Positions 14,140-24,203 of a DNA stretch of 64,000 nucleotides are shown here, piece by piece. The notes beneath the pieces are model-generated. The model had not been told where the DNA came from and searched no databases. It saw only the letters and a program-made list of their open reading frames with translations. The translations under genes and the position numbers were made by a program. The stretch's first letter is position 1, and every line of letters begins with the position of its first letter. Source of the DNA: Gammaproteobacteria bacterium (GTDB taxonomy: Bacteria > Pseudomonadota > Gammaproteobacteria > Pseudomonadales > Pseudohongiellaceae); NCBI GenBank assembly GCA_024639905.1, contig JAHEGE010000004.1, positions 62,001-126,000 of the forward strand. Direction: 5' to 3'.

Positions 14140-14183
14140 ACCGAGAGATTACCGAGAGATTACCGAGATAGCACCGAGAGAGC
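14140..14183. repeat. Four tandem 11-bp units (ACCGAGAGATT x2, ACCGAGATAGC, ACCGAGAGAGC) upstream of hemF
   Basis: Read directly from sequence between tsaC stop and hemF start. Confidence 0.85.
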
Positions 14184-14245
14184 ACAGACAGAGCCCTGCC
14201 GCCGCGACAAACACTAAGGCCGATGAGCCGCCTCGAATCAGATAA

Positions 14246-15199
<954 letters not shown>

Positions 15200-15213
15200 C
15201 GGTAGGAGGGGCA

Positions 15214-16062
15214 GTGTCACAACAAGATCGCTCAAGCCTGCCCACCCGCTATGGGGTCATCGGCAAGCCGATAAGCCATAGTAAATCGCCGGCCATACAC
15301 ACGGTGTTTGCGCAGCAGACGAAGCAAGCGCTGACTTACGCCGCATTCGAGGTCGAAGAAGCCGAGCTCGAGGCCTTCGTCAGGGAATTTTTCGCAGGGG
15401 GTGGCGGCGGCCTCAACGTGACCGCGCCGCATAAGCAAGGGGTCTTTGCCTTGGCCCAAGTGACTACGCCGCGAGCGAGTCTGGCGCGCGCCGCCAACAC
15501 ACTGTACCTCGACGCCAAGGGGCATCTTGTCGGTGACAATACCGACGGCGCCGGCTTGCTCGGCGACCTCGCGCAAAACCACGGCGTTAAAATCGCGGGC
15601 AAACGCCTGCTTATGCTCGGCGCCGGGGGTGCGACGCGCGGCGTGCTCGCCGCGATCGCGGACCTACCCGCGGCCGAGCGCCCCGCAACAATCACGGTTG
15701 CAAACCGCACGCTCGAGAAGGCCGAGGCGCTCGTCACCGACTTCGCAGGCAAGCTGTCGGTTACAGCCAGCAGCTATGCGCAAGCGGGAGAAACTTGCTA
15801 CGACATCCTCATCAACGGTACGTCGGCGGGTTTCGGCGGCGAGCTGCCGCCCCTCTCTCCTGCCGCCCTGGGCGAAGGCTGCTGCTGTTACGACATGATG
15901 TATTCGTCTCAGCAAACCGCCTTTCAAGCGTGGGCGCTTAGCCATGGCGCAGCGCTCGCACCGGATGGCCTCGGCATGCTCGTGGGTCAGGCGGCGGAGG
16001 CGTTCTTCGTCTGGCGTGGCGTGCGGCCAGAGACCGAATCGGTTATCGCCTCGCTGCGCTAG
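15214..16062 (+). CDS. aroE: Shikimate dehydrogenase (ORF open from 15184; GTG at 15214 after GGAGG preferred)
   Basis: YGVIGKPISHSKSPAIHTVFA, NVTAPHKQGVF, DNTDGAGLLGDL, LMLGAGGATRGVL, ILINGTSAGFGG. Confidence 0.95.
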   Translation: MSQQDRSSLPTRYGVIGKPISHSKSPAIHTVFAQQTKQALTYAAFEVEEAELEAFVREFFAGGGGGLNVTAPHKQGVFALAQVTTPRASLARAANTLYLDAKGHLVGDNTDGAGLLGDLAQNHGVKIAGKRLLMLGAGGATRGVLAAIADLPAAERPATITVANRTLEKAEALVTDFAGKLSVTASSYAQAGETCYDILINGTSAGFGGELPPLSPAALGEGCCCYDMMYSSQQTAFQAWALSHGAALAPDGLGMLVGQAAEAFFVWRGVRPETESVIASLR

Positions 16063-16102
16063 GCGCGCTAGATAACGGGGTCGCCCTGAATCTTAGATAC
16101 AA

Positions 16103-16137
16103 AAAAAGGGCCTGCGATCTCTCGTCAGGCCCTTTTT
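16103..16137. terminator. Bidirectional rho-independent terminator between convergent aroE and cox operon
   Basis: AAAAAGGGCCTG-cgatctctcgt-CAGGCCCTTTTT perfect stem with A and T tracts on both sides. Confidence 0.92.
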
Positions 16138-16163
16138 CGTGTAGGGGGTTGTCTCCCTAGTAC

Positions 16164-16568
16164 TTAGTGCGCCGCTGCTTCCGCGCCGTGCCCTTCGTCG
16201 GCATGGCCGCCGCCGTGCAAGTCGGCTGGCGACAGAGGCGTAAGGGTACGGTCGTGGCCGCGGTACTGGTAGCGTGTTTCTTCCGTGTAGTTACCCTCGA
16301 CAGTCATAAAACCAATGAGGAATAACAGCGCCAAAGGCGGCACTAAGATCGTCAGTACCAGCGCTAGACGCTCCCACACGACGTGCATGAAGATCGCCGT
16401 GATGAAACCCGCCTTCAAGAACATGAAGGTGATCACGAGGAACCAGCGCATGCCGCCTTCTACGTGAAAATAGTCTACCGCGTAAGAGAATCCGCTCAAT
16501 ACAAATAAGAGGATCCAGATTTTGTAATAAATCCCAAGGGGATGTTGTTGTCCTGCTTCAGATGACAT
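16164..16568 (-). CDS. Cytochrome c oxidase subunit IV-type protein (caa3 type)
   Basis: Three TM segments, GIYYKIWILLFVLSGFSYAVDY..., MFLKAGFITAIFMHVVWERLAL; His-rich C-terminus; last gene of cox operon. Confidence 0.85.
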   Translation of the reverse strand: MSSEAGQQHPLGIYYKIWILLFVLSGFSYAVDYFHVEGGMRWFLVITFMFLKAGFITAIFMHVVWERLALVLTILVPPLALLFLIGFMTVEGNYTEETRYQYRGHDRTLTPLSPADLHGGGHADEGHGAEAAAH

Positions 16569-16583
16569 GGTTGTCCCCTTTCG

Positions 16584-17261
16584 TTATAGCAAGTAGAAAA
16601 ATGCGAAGATGAATACCCACACGAGGTCGACGAAGTGCCAGTAGAGGCCAGCGATCTCGACGATCTCATAGCCTTTCTTGTCATAGTCGCCCTTGCGTAC
16701 CTTGTTTGCGACGATGAGCAGGTAGATTACCCCGCCGGTTACGTGCAAACCGTGGAAACCAGTAACCATGAAGAACACCGAGCCGAACTGGGCCGCGCCG
16801 TAAGGGTTGCCCCAAGGTCGAATGCTCTCGTCCACAATTAGCTTAGTCCACTCGAACGCCTGCATACCTACGAAAGACAGGCCTAGCAGAGCGGTGATGA
16901 CCATAGCGATGAAGGTTTTCTGTTTGTCTTTGCGGTAGCCGAAGTTAACCGCAAGTGCCATCGAGCCTGAGCTCGTGATCAAGATAAACGTCATAATCGC
17001 GATCAGTACCAGCGGAATGGACTGGCCGAATAGCGTCAGTGCGAAGATCTCAGTCTGCAGGGGCCAAGGCTCCGTCGTCGTGAGGCGCACATTGAGGTAG
17101 CCGGTAAGAAAACAGGTGAAGATGAAGGTATCCGAAACGAGGAATATCCACATCATCGCCTTGCCCCAAGGCACATTATAGGTCTGCTTATCGCTAGCCC
17201 AATCTTCGACTAGGCCATCCACCCCTTCGGGGCTTCCTTGAATTGCTGCCGTTTCACTCAT
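16584..17261 (-). CDS. Cytochrome c oxidase subunit III (copy 2 in operon)
   Basis: GKAMMWIFLVSDTFIFTCFLTGYLNVR, GMQAFEWTKLI, GFHGLHVTGGVIYLL, YWHFVDLVWVFIFAFFYL. Confidence 0.93.
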   Translation of the reverse strand: MSETAAIQGSPEGVDGLVEDWASDKQTYNVPWGKAMMWIFLVSDTFIFTCFLTGYLNVRLTTTEPWPLQTEIFALTLFGQSIPLVLIAIMTFILITSSGSMALAVNFGYRKDKQKTFIAMVITALLGLSFVGMQAFEWTKLIVDESIRPWGNPYGAAQFGSVFFMVTGFHGLHVTGGVIYLLIVANKVRKGDYDKKGYEIVEIAGLYWHFVDLVWVFIFAFFYLL

Positions 17262-17349
17262 CCTTAATTTCCCATTTACTCTATTTTGATAATTCGTTCG
17301 AACGTGTGGTCACGTTCTTCTTTCTATATATAGGTTCTAATTCGCCCGT

Positions 17350-17964
17350 TTAGGTATTCGCGAGCACCGCGAACATCACCAGCCAAACGATGAGCAGGAA
17401 GTGCCAGTACACTGTGCACAACTCGATGCTCAGGCGCTGGGCCTGTGGCTCGGCGCCGGTCACCATGCGGAACACACACTTCAGCCACACATACAGGCCG
17501 CCCGCGACGTGTAGCGCGTGCAAGCCGGTCAATAGGAAGTAGAAATCTGCTGCTGGGTTGCTCGAGAGATAAACCCCGGCAGCCTGCAGCTCATCCCACG
17601 TCTGTAGCTGTGCGAAGACAAACAGCGCAGCGAAGACGCCGCCGCCGAAGAACGCCAGGAGCACGTTCTTCGACTTGCCGTTGCCGACGATGTTGCGTGA
17701 CACCTGGAACAACACGCTGCTCGCGATGAGCAGGCCCGTGTTGAACCACAGCGCGGTAGGCTCCGCGATGGGCAGCCAGTCCGGCAGCTCCATGCGGATG
17801 TAGTAGCTCACACCAAACAGAGAGAACACGATCGACGCGGCGATCAGGAAGAAGGTCAGCGCCACTCGCTCGGAGGGCACGTCGAAAGTACCTTCGGCCT
17901 TGAGGCCGCCGATGATGCCCTTACGTTCCCAAGGCTTCTCGGTAATCTGTTTGAATAAACTCAT
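17350..17964 (-). CDS. Cytochrome c oxidase subunit III family protein (copy 1 in operon)
   Basis: VALTFFLIAASIVFSLFGVSYYIR, LLTGLHALHVAGGLYVW, CTVYWHFLLIVWLVMFAVL. Confidence 0.88.
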   Translation of the reverse strand: MSLFKQITEKPWERKGIIGGLKAEGTFDVPSERVALTFFLIAASIVFSLFGVSYYIRMELPDWLPIAEPTALWFNTGLLIASSVLFQVSRNIVGNGKSKNVLLAFFGGGVFAALFVFAQLQTWDELQAAGVYLSSNPAADFYFLLTGLHALHVAGGLYVWLKCVFRMVTGAEPQAQRLSIELCTVYWHFLLIVWLVMFAVLANT

Positions 17965-17967
17965 CGC

Positions 17968-19743
17968 TTACGCGCCTGTCGCAGTAGAACCAGTGGAACC
18001 GTCTTCCATCTCTACGTCTTCTTCAGCCATGTCCTGTGGAATGAAGTCATGCTTCGCACCCGGCACGCTGTAGTCGTAGGCCCAGCGATAAACGGTAGGG
18101 AGCTTGTCGCCCCAGTTGCCGTGAACCGGTGGTGTGTCAGGCGTTTGCCACTCGAGTGAGGCAGAGTTCCATGGGTTTGGATCGGCCTTGGCACCGTTGC
18201 GCAGGCTCCAGAGCATGTTGAACAGGAAAATCAATTGCGCCGCGCCAACGATCAGGGCAGCGATAGTGATGCTCTCGTTCAGCGTCTGTGCGCTGGCTGG
18301 GATGAAGTCTGTCTCGCCGATCGCGTAGTAGCGACGCGGCACACCGAGGAAGCCCAGGTAGTGCATTGGCAGGTAGATCGCATAGGTGCCGAGGAAGGTA
18401 ATCCAGAAATGCGCCTTCGCCATGCCTTCGTGATACATACGACCCGAAACCTTCGGGAACCAGTGGTAGATAGACGCGAAGATCACGAGTACCGGTGACA
18501 CGCCCATTACCATGTGGAAGTGAGCAACCACGAAGTAAGTGTCAGACAGCGGCAGGTCGATTACCACGTTGCCCAGGAACAGGCCGGTGAGGCCGCCGTG
18601 GATGAACGTGAAGATAAAGCCTATCGCGAAATACATCGGTGCGTTCAGGCGGATGTCGCCTTCCCACAGCGTGAGTACCCAGTTGTAGACTTTTAGCGCC
18701 GTCGGTACCGCGATGATCAGAGTCGTCGTCGCGAAGAAGAAGCCGAAGTAAGGGTTCATGCCGCTCACATACATGTGGTGTGCCCACACGATGAAGCTGA
18801 GTCCGCCGATCGCAATAATCGCCCACACCATCATGCGGTAGCCGAAGATGTTCTTGCGCGCGTGCGTGCTGATTACGTCAGACACGAGGCCGAACGCGGG
18901 CAGTGCCACGATGTACACCTCGGGGTGACCGAAGAACCAGAACAGGTGCTGGAACAGGATCGGGCTGCCGCCGTCGTAGTCCATTGGCGTACCAGACTCG
19001 ATGATCGCAGGCATGAAGAAGCTCGTGCCGAGCAGCGTATCGAACAACATCATGATCGCAGACACGAGCAGTGCTGGGAACGCGAAGAGGCCGAGTACGG
19101 TGGCGACGAAGATGCCCCAGATCGTCAGAGGCAGGCGCATGAGCGTCATGCCGCGTGTGCGGTACTGCAGGATTGTCGTGACGTAGTTCAGGCCGCCCAT
19201 GGTGAAGGCGACGATGAACACGAAGAGGGACAAGAGCATTAACACGATGCCCATGTCGCTACCCGGCGTGCCAGCCAATGTTGCCTGCGGCGGATAGAGA
19301 GTCCAACCCGCGCCGGTAGGTCCACCGCCGACGAAGAAGCTGGCCATCAGAATAACGACGGACAACAGGTAGAACCAGAAGCTCAACATATTGAGGAACG
19401 GGAACACCATGTCGCGCGCGCCGATCATCAGCGGCACCATGTAGTTGCCGAAGCCGCCCAGCAGCAGTGCCGTGAGCATATAGACCACCATGATCATGCC
19501 GTGCATGGTTACTGACTGGTAGTAAGCACTTGGATCGATAAGATCGAAGGTGCCTGGGAAGCCCAGCTGCATGCGCATGAGCAGTGAAAGAACGAGAGCG
19601 ACCAAACCGACGAGAACCGCAGTGCCGCCGTATTGGATGGCGATAACTTTGTGGTCTTGGCTCCAGACATACTTCGTCACCCAACTATGGGGATGATGCA
19701 TTTCCTGTTCGTGATCTTGGTCAGCCAGTGGTACGTAGGCCAT
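17968..19743 (-). CDS. Cytochrome c oxidase subunit I
   Basis: WSQDHKVIAIQYGG, FGNYMVPLMIGARDMVFPFLN, WFFGHPEVYIVALPAFGLVSD, WAHHMYVSGM, DTYFVVAHFHMVMG. Confidence 0.97.
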   Translation of the reverse strand: MAYVPLADQDHEQEMHHPHSWVTKYVWSQDHKVIAIQYGGTAVLVGLVALVLSLLMRMQLGFPGTFDLIDPSAYYQSVTMHGMIMVVYMLTALLLGGFGNYMVPLMIGARDMVFPFLNMLSFWFYLLSVVILMASFFVGGGPTGAGWTLYPPQATLAGTPGSDMGIVLMLLSLFVFIVAFTMGGLNYVTTILQYRTRGMTLMRLPLTIWGIFVATVLGLFAFPALLVSAIMMLFDTLLGTSFFMPAIIESGTPMDYDGGSPILFQHLFWFFGHPEVYIVALPAFGLVSDVISTHARKNIFGYRMMVWAIIAIGGLSFIVWAHHMYVSGMNPYFGFFFATTTLIIAVPTALKVYNWVLTLWEGDIRLNAPMYFAIGFIFTFIHGGLTGLFLGNVVIDLPLSDTYFVVAHFHMVMGVSPVLVIFASIYHWFPKVSGRMYHEGMAKAHFWITFLGTYAIYLPMHYLGFLGVPRRYYAIGETDFIPASAQTLNESITIAALIVGAAQLIFLFNMLWSLRNGAKADPNPWNSASLEWQTPDTPPVHGNWGDKLPTVYRWAYDYSVPGAKHDFIPQDMAEEDVEMEDGSTGSTATGA

Positions 19744-19827
19744 GTAAACCTCCTAACTTGTTAAACTTCTAATTCTTGCTTGGCGCGTTGGCATTTGCCG
19801 CAGCGCCGGTCTGCAAACGATTCGCGG

Positions 19828-21228
19828 CTACCTGAGAGTGTTCAGGTATGCAGCCACATCTTCCATTTCTTTCGTATCGTCGATGTCTTTGGCTGCCATT
19901 GCTGTAGCCATTGACACCATCTGCTCACCGTAAGGATCTGCAGCGTGGAGTCCGCGATAACCGTTGCGGAAGTTTTTAATCTGCGTCACGAAATACCAAT
20001 CGTTCATGCCAGAGATTTTTGGTGCATCCGTATACCACGTGCCATTGCCGTTATCTAAGTGACAAGCGGCGCAGTTGCGGTCGTAGATGTCGGCGCCGTT
20101 CGCGATGTCACCTTGAATGGTGACGGCTGCAGGCACGTCAGGCAGTGTCGCGATGTAGGCCGCCATGTTGCGCACGGCCGCGTCGTCGACGAGCATGTTT
20201 GCCATGCCAACCATCGAAGCGCCATACGCGTCGCCTTCGGTCTGACCGCGAACGCCAGATTTGAAGTGGTTAAGCTGACGCTCAACATACCAGTCTTGCA
20301 GGCCAGCGAGCTTCGGCGCGTTTAACGCCTGATTGCCTTCGCCCTGTGCGCCGTGGCACGAAGCACACACTGCGTACTGTGCCTGACCCATGGCGATATT
20401 CGGTTCAGCCATCGCTTGTGTCTCGGCGAACGTTGGCTTAGCTGCCAGCCACGCATCGAAATCATCGGCAGTGTCGATGACTACCGCGCCACGCATGATG
20501 AAGTGGCCGATGCCACAGTGCTCTTCACACAGGATGTCGTAACGACCAGTCACTTCCGGTTGGAACCACAGGTAAGAAACGAGGCCAGGCACCATGTCCA
20601 TCTTCACGCGGAACTGGGGAACCGTGTAGTTGTGGAGCACGTCGTTCGATCGCAGCAGTGCTTTCACTGGCTTGCCGACGGGGAGATGCATCTCTGGCTC
20701 GTTAACGACGACGTCGTCTTGGCCATTAGGATCTTCTGGGTTGATACCGAATGGATTCGCTTCGGTGATGAACTTTGTATCTGCCGTGCCGAGTTTGCCG
20801 TCGGCACCAGGGTAGCGGAAGTTCCACTGCCACTGCTGACCCATCACTTCGTATTCGGCCGCCTCTTCCGGCGGAGTCACGAAGTCTGCCCACACGAAAA
20901 GACCCGGTGCGAGCATGGCGATAACGCCAACAGTCGTGATAGCTGACAGCCAGCTTTCGAGCTTGTGGTTCTCTGGCTCATAAACGGCTTTTTGGCCAGG
21001 CTTGTGACGGAATCGATAGACGCAATATGCGAGGAATAGATTCGTAAGAATAAACACCGCGCCGGTTACCCAGAACGTGATGTTGATTACGCCATCGACG
21101 CTGTCCCACTGTGACACGATATCTGTGAACCACCAGGGGCTTGCGAAGTGAAAGATTACCGATCCGATAACCAGCGCGAAAATAACGACCGCTAAGATCA
21201 TACCCAGTTTTCCTTGTAGAGATTCCAA
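19828..21228 (-). CDS. Cytochrome c oxidase subunit II with two C-terminal cytochrome c domains
   Basis: Two N-terminal TMs; CuA site LHNYTVPQFRVKMDMVPG and CEEHCGIGHFIM; two heme-c motifs CASCHGAQ and CAACHLDN. Confidence 0.94.
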   Translation of the reverse strand: MESLQGKLGMILAVVIFALVIGSVIFHFASPWWFTDIVSQWDSVDGVINITFWVTGAVFILTNLFLAYCVYRFRHKPGQKAVYEPENHKLESWLSAITTVGVIAMLAPGLFVWADFVTPPEEAAEYEVMGQQWQWNFRYPGADGKLGTADTKFITEANPFGINPEDPNGQDDVVVNEPEMHLPVGKPVKALLRSNDVLHNYTVPQFRVKMDMVPGLVSYLWFQPEVTGRYDILCEEHCGIGHFIMRGAVVIDTADDFDAWLAAKPTFAETQAMAEPNIAMGQAQYAVCASCHGAQGEGNQALNAPKLAGLQDWYVERQLNHFKSGVRGQTEGDAYGASMVGMANMLVDDAAVRNMAAYIATLPDVPAAVTIQGDIANGADIYDRNCAACHLDNGNGTWYTDAPKISGMNDWYFVTQIKNFRNGYRGLHAADPYGEQMVSMATAMAAKDIDDTKEMEDVAAYLNTLR

Positions 21229-21714
21229 ACATTTTCGACACGAAACACATCGGGCGAGTGGGCAGTTCCTTGCCTACGACTCGCCAAGATCCTTGTCGAA
21301 AGATTCACTAAATCTGCGCGTGCAAAACACTACTATTCGATCGTGAAAAGCAGCTCTTTTAGCGCACCGGAATGCTATAGAAAAACCTAGGGTGTCGCAA
21401 GCCGAAGTCCTATAAAAAAGGCCGAAACTTGCGCGATATCAACCGTTTTTGACAGTGTTCTGTCAGTGGCACTTTAACTGAGAACTATTCGTAAAAACCC
21501 GCATTTCTGGATGACCGATCCAATCTCGCTGGGGCGCCGTTTAAGTTGAGATTGGTGTGCAAATGTGCTCCAATGCCGGCGCTTTTTCGACCACGCGAAT
21601 TTGGTCAAAAATCGCGACAAATTTACTACATGTTGTGTTCGGTTGGCGTTACGGCGTCTATTCGACAGAATTTCCGAACCTACCCGCATTAAGCCCGCAA
21701 CGAGAGTGAACAAC

Positions 21715-22599
21715 GTGACCGAGATGAGTAGCGCCTCAAGAGCCAGCTGGCGAGATTTTTATGAGCTCTGCAAGCCGCGCGTCGTGTACCTGATGCTTCT
21801 GACGTCATTGGTGGGCATGTTCCTCGCGGTGCCCGGCATGGTGCCGGTCGATGTCCTCATACTCGGTAACCTAGGCATCGCTCTCGTAGCCTCGTCTGGC
21901 GCTGTGGTTAACCACCTCATCGACCGCAAAATCGACATCAAAATGGCGCGAACACACAATCGCCCTGTCGCCCAAGGCCGCGTGGAGCCCATGCAGGCAG
22001 CGATGTTTGCGCTCACTATCGGCGTAGCAGGCATGGCGATTATGATGATCTGGGTAAACGCGCTGAGCGCGTGGCTCACGCTGGCGTCGTTTATTGGCTA
22101 CGCGTTTATCTACACCGGCTATCTGAAACACGCGACGCCGCAAAACATCGTCATCGGCGGGCTCGCCGGCGCCATGCCGCCACTGCTCGGCTGGTCCGCG
22201 GTGAGCAATACCATCGACCCCGACGCGCTCATTCTCGTGCTAATTATCTTCGCCTGGACGCCGCCGCATTTCTGGGCCCTGGCGATTCATCGCAAGGACG
22301 ATTACGCGAATTCTGGCGTTCCTATGCTGCCGGTGACTCACGGCGAGCACGTCACCAAGATTCATATCCTTGTCTACACCGTCATTCTCGTTGGCACGAC
22401 GGCGTTGCCGTATTTCTCCGGGCTCAGTGGTCCCGCCTATCTGGCCGTGGCAATGCTAAGCGGCGCCGGATTCCTGTACTACGCGGTGAAGCTGATGTTC
22501 GCCCCGAAGGCATCGACGCCGATGGACACGTTCCGCTTCTCCATCGTCTACCTGGCGATACTCTTCGTCGCCTTGGTGATTGATCACTATCTCGTCTAG
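21715..22599 (+). CDS. ctaB: Protoheme IX farnesyltransferase (heme O synthase); ORF open from 21565, start GTG 21715 or ATG 21724
   Basis: FYELCKPRVVYLMLLTSLVGMFLA, GAVVNHLIDRKIDIKMARTHNRPVAQGR, FAWTPPHFWALAIHRKDDYANSGVPMLPVTHG. Confidence 0.95.
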   Translation: MTEMSSASRASWRDFYELCKPRVVYLMLLTSLVGMFLAVPGMVPVDVLILGNLGIALVASSGAVVNHLIDRKIDIKMARTHNRPVAQGRVEPMQAAMFALTIGVAGMAIMMIWVNALSAWLTLASFIGYAFIYTGYLKHATPQNIVIGGLAGAMPPLLGWSAVSNTIDPDALILVLIIFAWTPPHFWALAIHRKDDYANSGVPMLPVTHGEHVTKIHILVYTVILVGTTALPYFSGLSGPAYLAVAMLSGAGFLYYAVKLMFAPKASTPMDTFRFSIVYLAILFVALVIDHYLV

Positions 22600-22656
22600 G
22601 CCTTATGACTCGGCCTCTGATGAGGCGAACCGTCCGAAAAACAGGCTGTCAAAAAT

Positions 22657-23397
22657 ATGAGTAAGCGCTTACTAATCGCCTTCGTTATCGTGGATATCTT
22701 GCTCGGCCTCGCGGTATATCGCGGCTACCAGTCGTGGACCGCGCGCGGTAAGGCGCAGGAAATCGTTGCCGCGCAGGAGGCCGCCGCCACTGAGCTGCGC
22801 GACAAGGGCGTTACCATTTTCCCCGAGGCCCGAGACCTCGTTGGCTTTAGCCTGATCGATCAGGCAGGCGCCGAATTCACCGAAGCTGACCTCAAAGGGC
22901 GCTGGAGCCTCGTGTTCTTCGGCTTTACGCATTGCCCCGACATCTGCCCAGTGACGATGAAGGAATTAGCGGAATTTTACGCACAGCTCAGCGATGACGA
23001 GCGCAGTAAACTTAACGTGATTTTGGGGACAGTCGATCCAGAGCGTGACGATTCGCAGGCGATGGCGGACTATGTTGCAAAATACAACGACGACTTTATC
23101 GGCCTCACTGGCGACCGCAGTGCGCTGAGCGTACTCACAAAACTACTCTTTGTGACCTACTCGGATCCGGCGGAGTTAGAAACCCACGAAGGGCATGATG
23201 GGCATGCGGGTGATCAAGGGGTTGATCACACGGGCCATGGCGCAGAAGCCGCAACGCCCGAAGACTATTTGATCACCCACAGCGGCCACATCGCGATCAT
23301 CAACCCCTATGGCGACTTCCACGGCGTCATCCGCCCGCCGCATCGCGATCGAGACCTACTCAGTGTGATGCGAGGACTCCTCGCGGAAGGGCTATAG
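22657..23397 (+). CDS. SCO1/SenC family copper chaperone with a His-rich insertion
   Basis: GRWSLVFFGFTHCPDICPVTMKELAEFY (CXXXC), VDPERD; insertion ETHEGHDGHAGDQGVDHTGHGAEA. Confidence 0.92.
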   Translation: MSKRLLIAFVIVDILLGLAVYRGYQSWTARGKAQEIVAAQEAAATELRDKGVTIFPEARDLVGFSLIDQAGAEFTEADLKGRWSLVFFGFTHCPDICPVTMKELAEFYAQLSDDERSKLNVILGTVDPERDDSQAMADYVAKYNDDFIGLTGDRSALSVLTKLLFVTYSDPAELETHEGHDGHAGDQGVDHTGHGAEAATPEDYLITHSGHIAIINPYGDFHGVIRPPHRDRDLLSVMRGLLAEGL

Positions 23398-23408
23398 ACA
23401 GAGAGGCG

Positions 23409-24203
23409 TCAGGCACGCTTGAAAGCGCTTAGTAGCAAGAACAGCGCCGCCGCGCAGACTACGATGCTAGGCCCTACCGGGACGTCGATCGCAAAGGCGA
23501 CGAATAAGCCCACCACCACCGCCGCACACCCAATCAGGCTTGCCCGTAACGCCATCTGCTCCGGCGTCGCGGCGAGTAGGCGCGCGCTCGCAGCAGGAAT
23601 AATGAGCAAGGATGTAATCAGCAATACGCCAACGATCTTCATCGATACGGCAATCGTCAGGGCGATTAATAGAACGAGCAGGCTATTAAGCCTGTCGACA
23701 TTCGAGCCTTCCACCGCAGCGATATCTGGATGCACAGTCGCCGCGATGAACTCATCCCACCAGCGGTAGAGCACGATGCCAACGAGCACGGCTACGCCCA
23801 AAACCCATAACAAGTCTTGTGTGCTTATCGTTAATAATGCCCCAAAAAGATAGGCTTCTAGGTTAACCCTAACCGAGTCTGCTAGCGCCAGCACTACGAT
23901 GCCAAGGGCAAGACTGCTGTGCGCAAGTATGCCAAGAAGCGTGTCGGTCGATACACTTGAAGTTTTATCTAGAACGGTCAATATAAATGCGAACAGAAGG
24001 CAGCTTACGATAATACTAAGCTGAGGATTAGAGTCGGTTAGTAAGCCAATGGCGATACCGAGCAGTGCCGAATGCGCGAGCGTATCGCCGAAATAGGCCA
24101 TCCGTCGCCAGACGATAAACGAGCCGAGCGGCCCAGCCACCAGCGCGAGCGCGAGGCCGGCGGCGAGCGCATAGAGAATAAAGTCGGTAGTGAGCAGCGC
24201 CAT
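23409..24203 (-). CDS. znuB: Zinc ABC transporter permease ZnuB
   Basis: ABC-3 family permease: GSFIVWRRMAYFGDTLAHSALLGIAIGLL, LITSLLIIPAASARLLA; next to znuC and divergent znuA. Confidence 0.9.
   Translation of the reverse strand: MALLTTDFILYALAAGLALALVAGPLGSFIVWRRMAYFGDTLAHSALLGIAIGLLTDSNPQLSIIVSCLLFAFILTVLDKTSSVSTDTLLGILAHSSLALGIVVLALADSVRVNLEAYLFGALLTISTQDLLWVLGVAVLVGIVLYRWWDEFIAATVHPDIAAVEGSNVDRLNSLLVLLIALTIAVSMKIVGVLLITSLLIIPAASARLLAATPEQMALRASLIGCAAVVVGLFVAFAIDVPVGPSIVVCAAALFLLLSAFKRA

Noticed and set aside
18775-19242. 155-aa plus-strand ORF antisense to cox subunit I
   Set aside because: D/E/R/H-rich translation is a shadow of a conserved membrane protein frame.
21253-21285. Hairpin GGCGAGT...ACTCGCC upstream of coxII
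   Set aside because: 7-bp stem with a long loop in a GC-rich region and no T-tract; could be chance.
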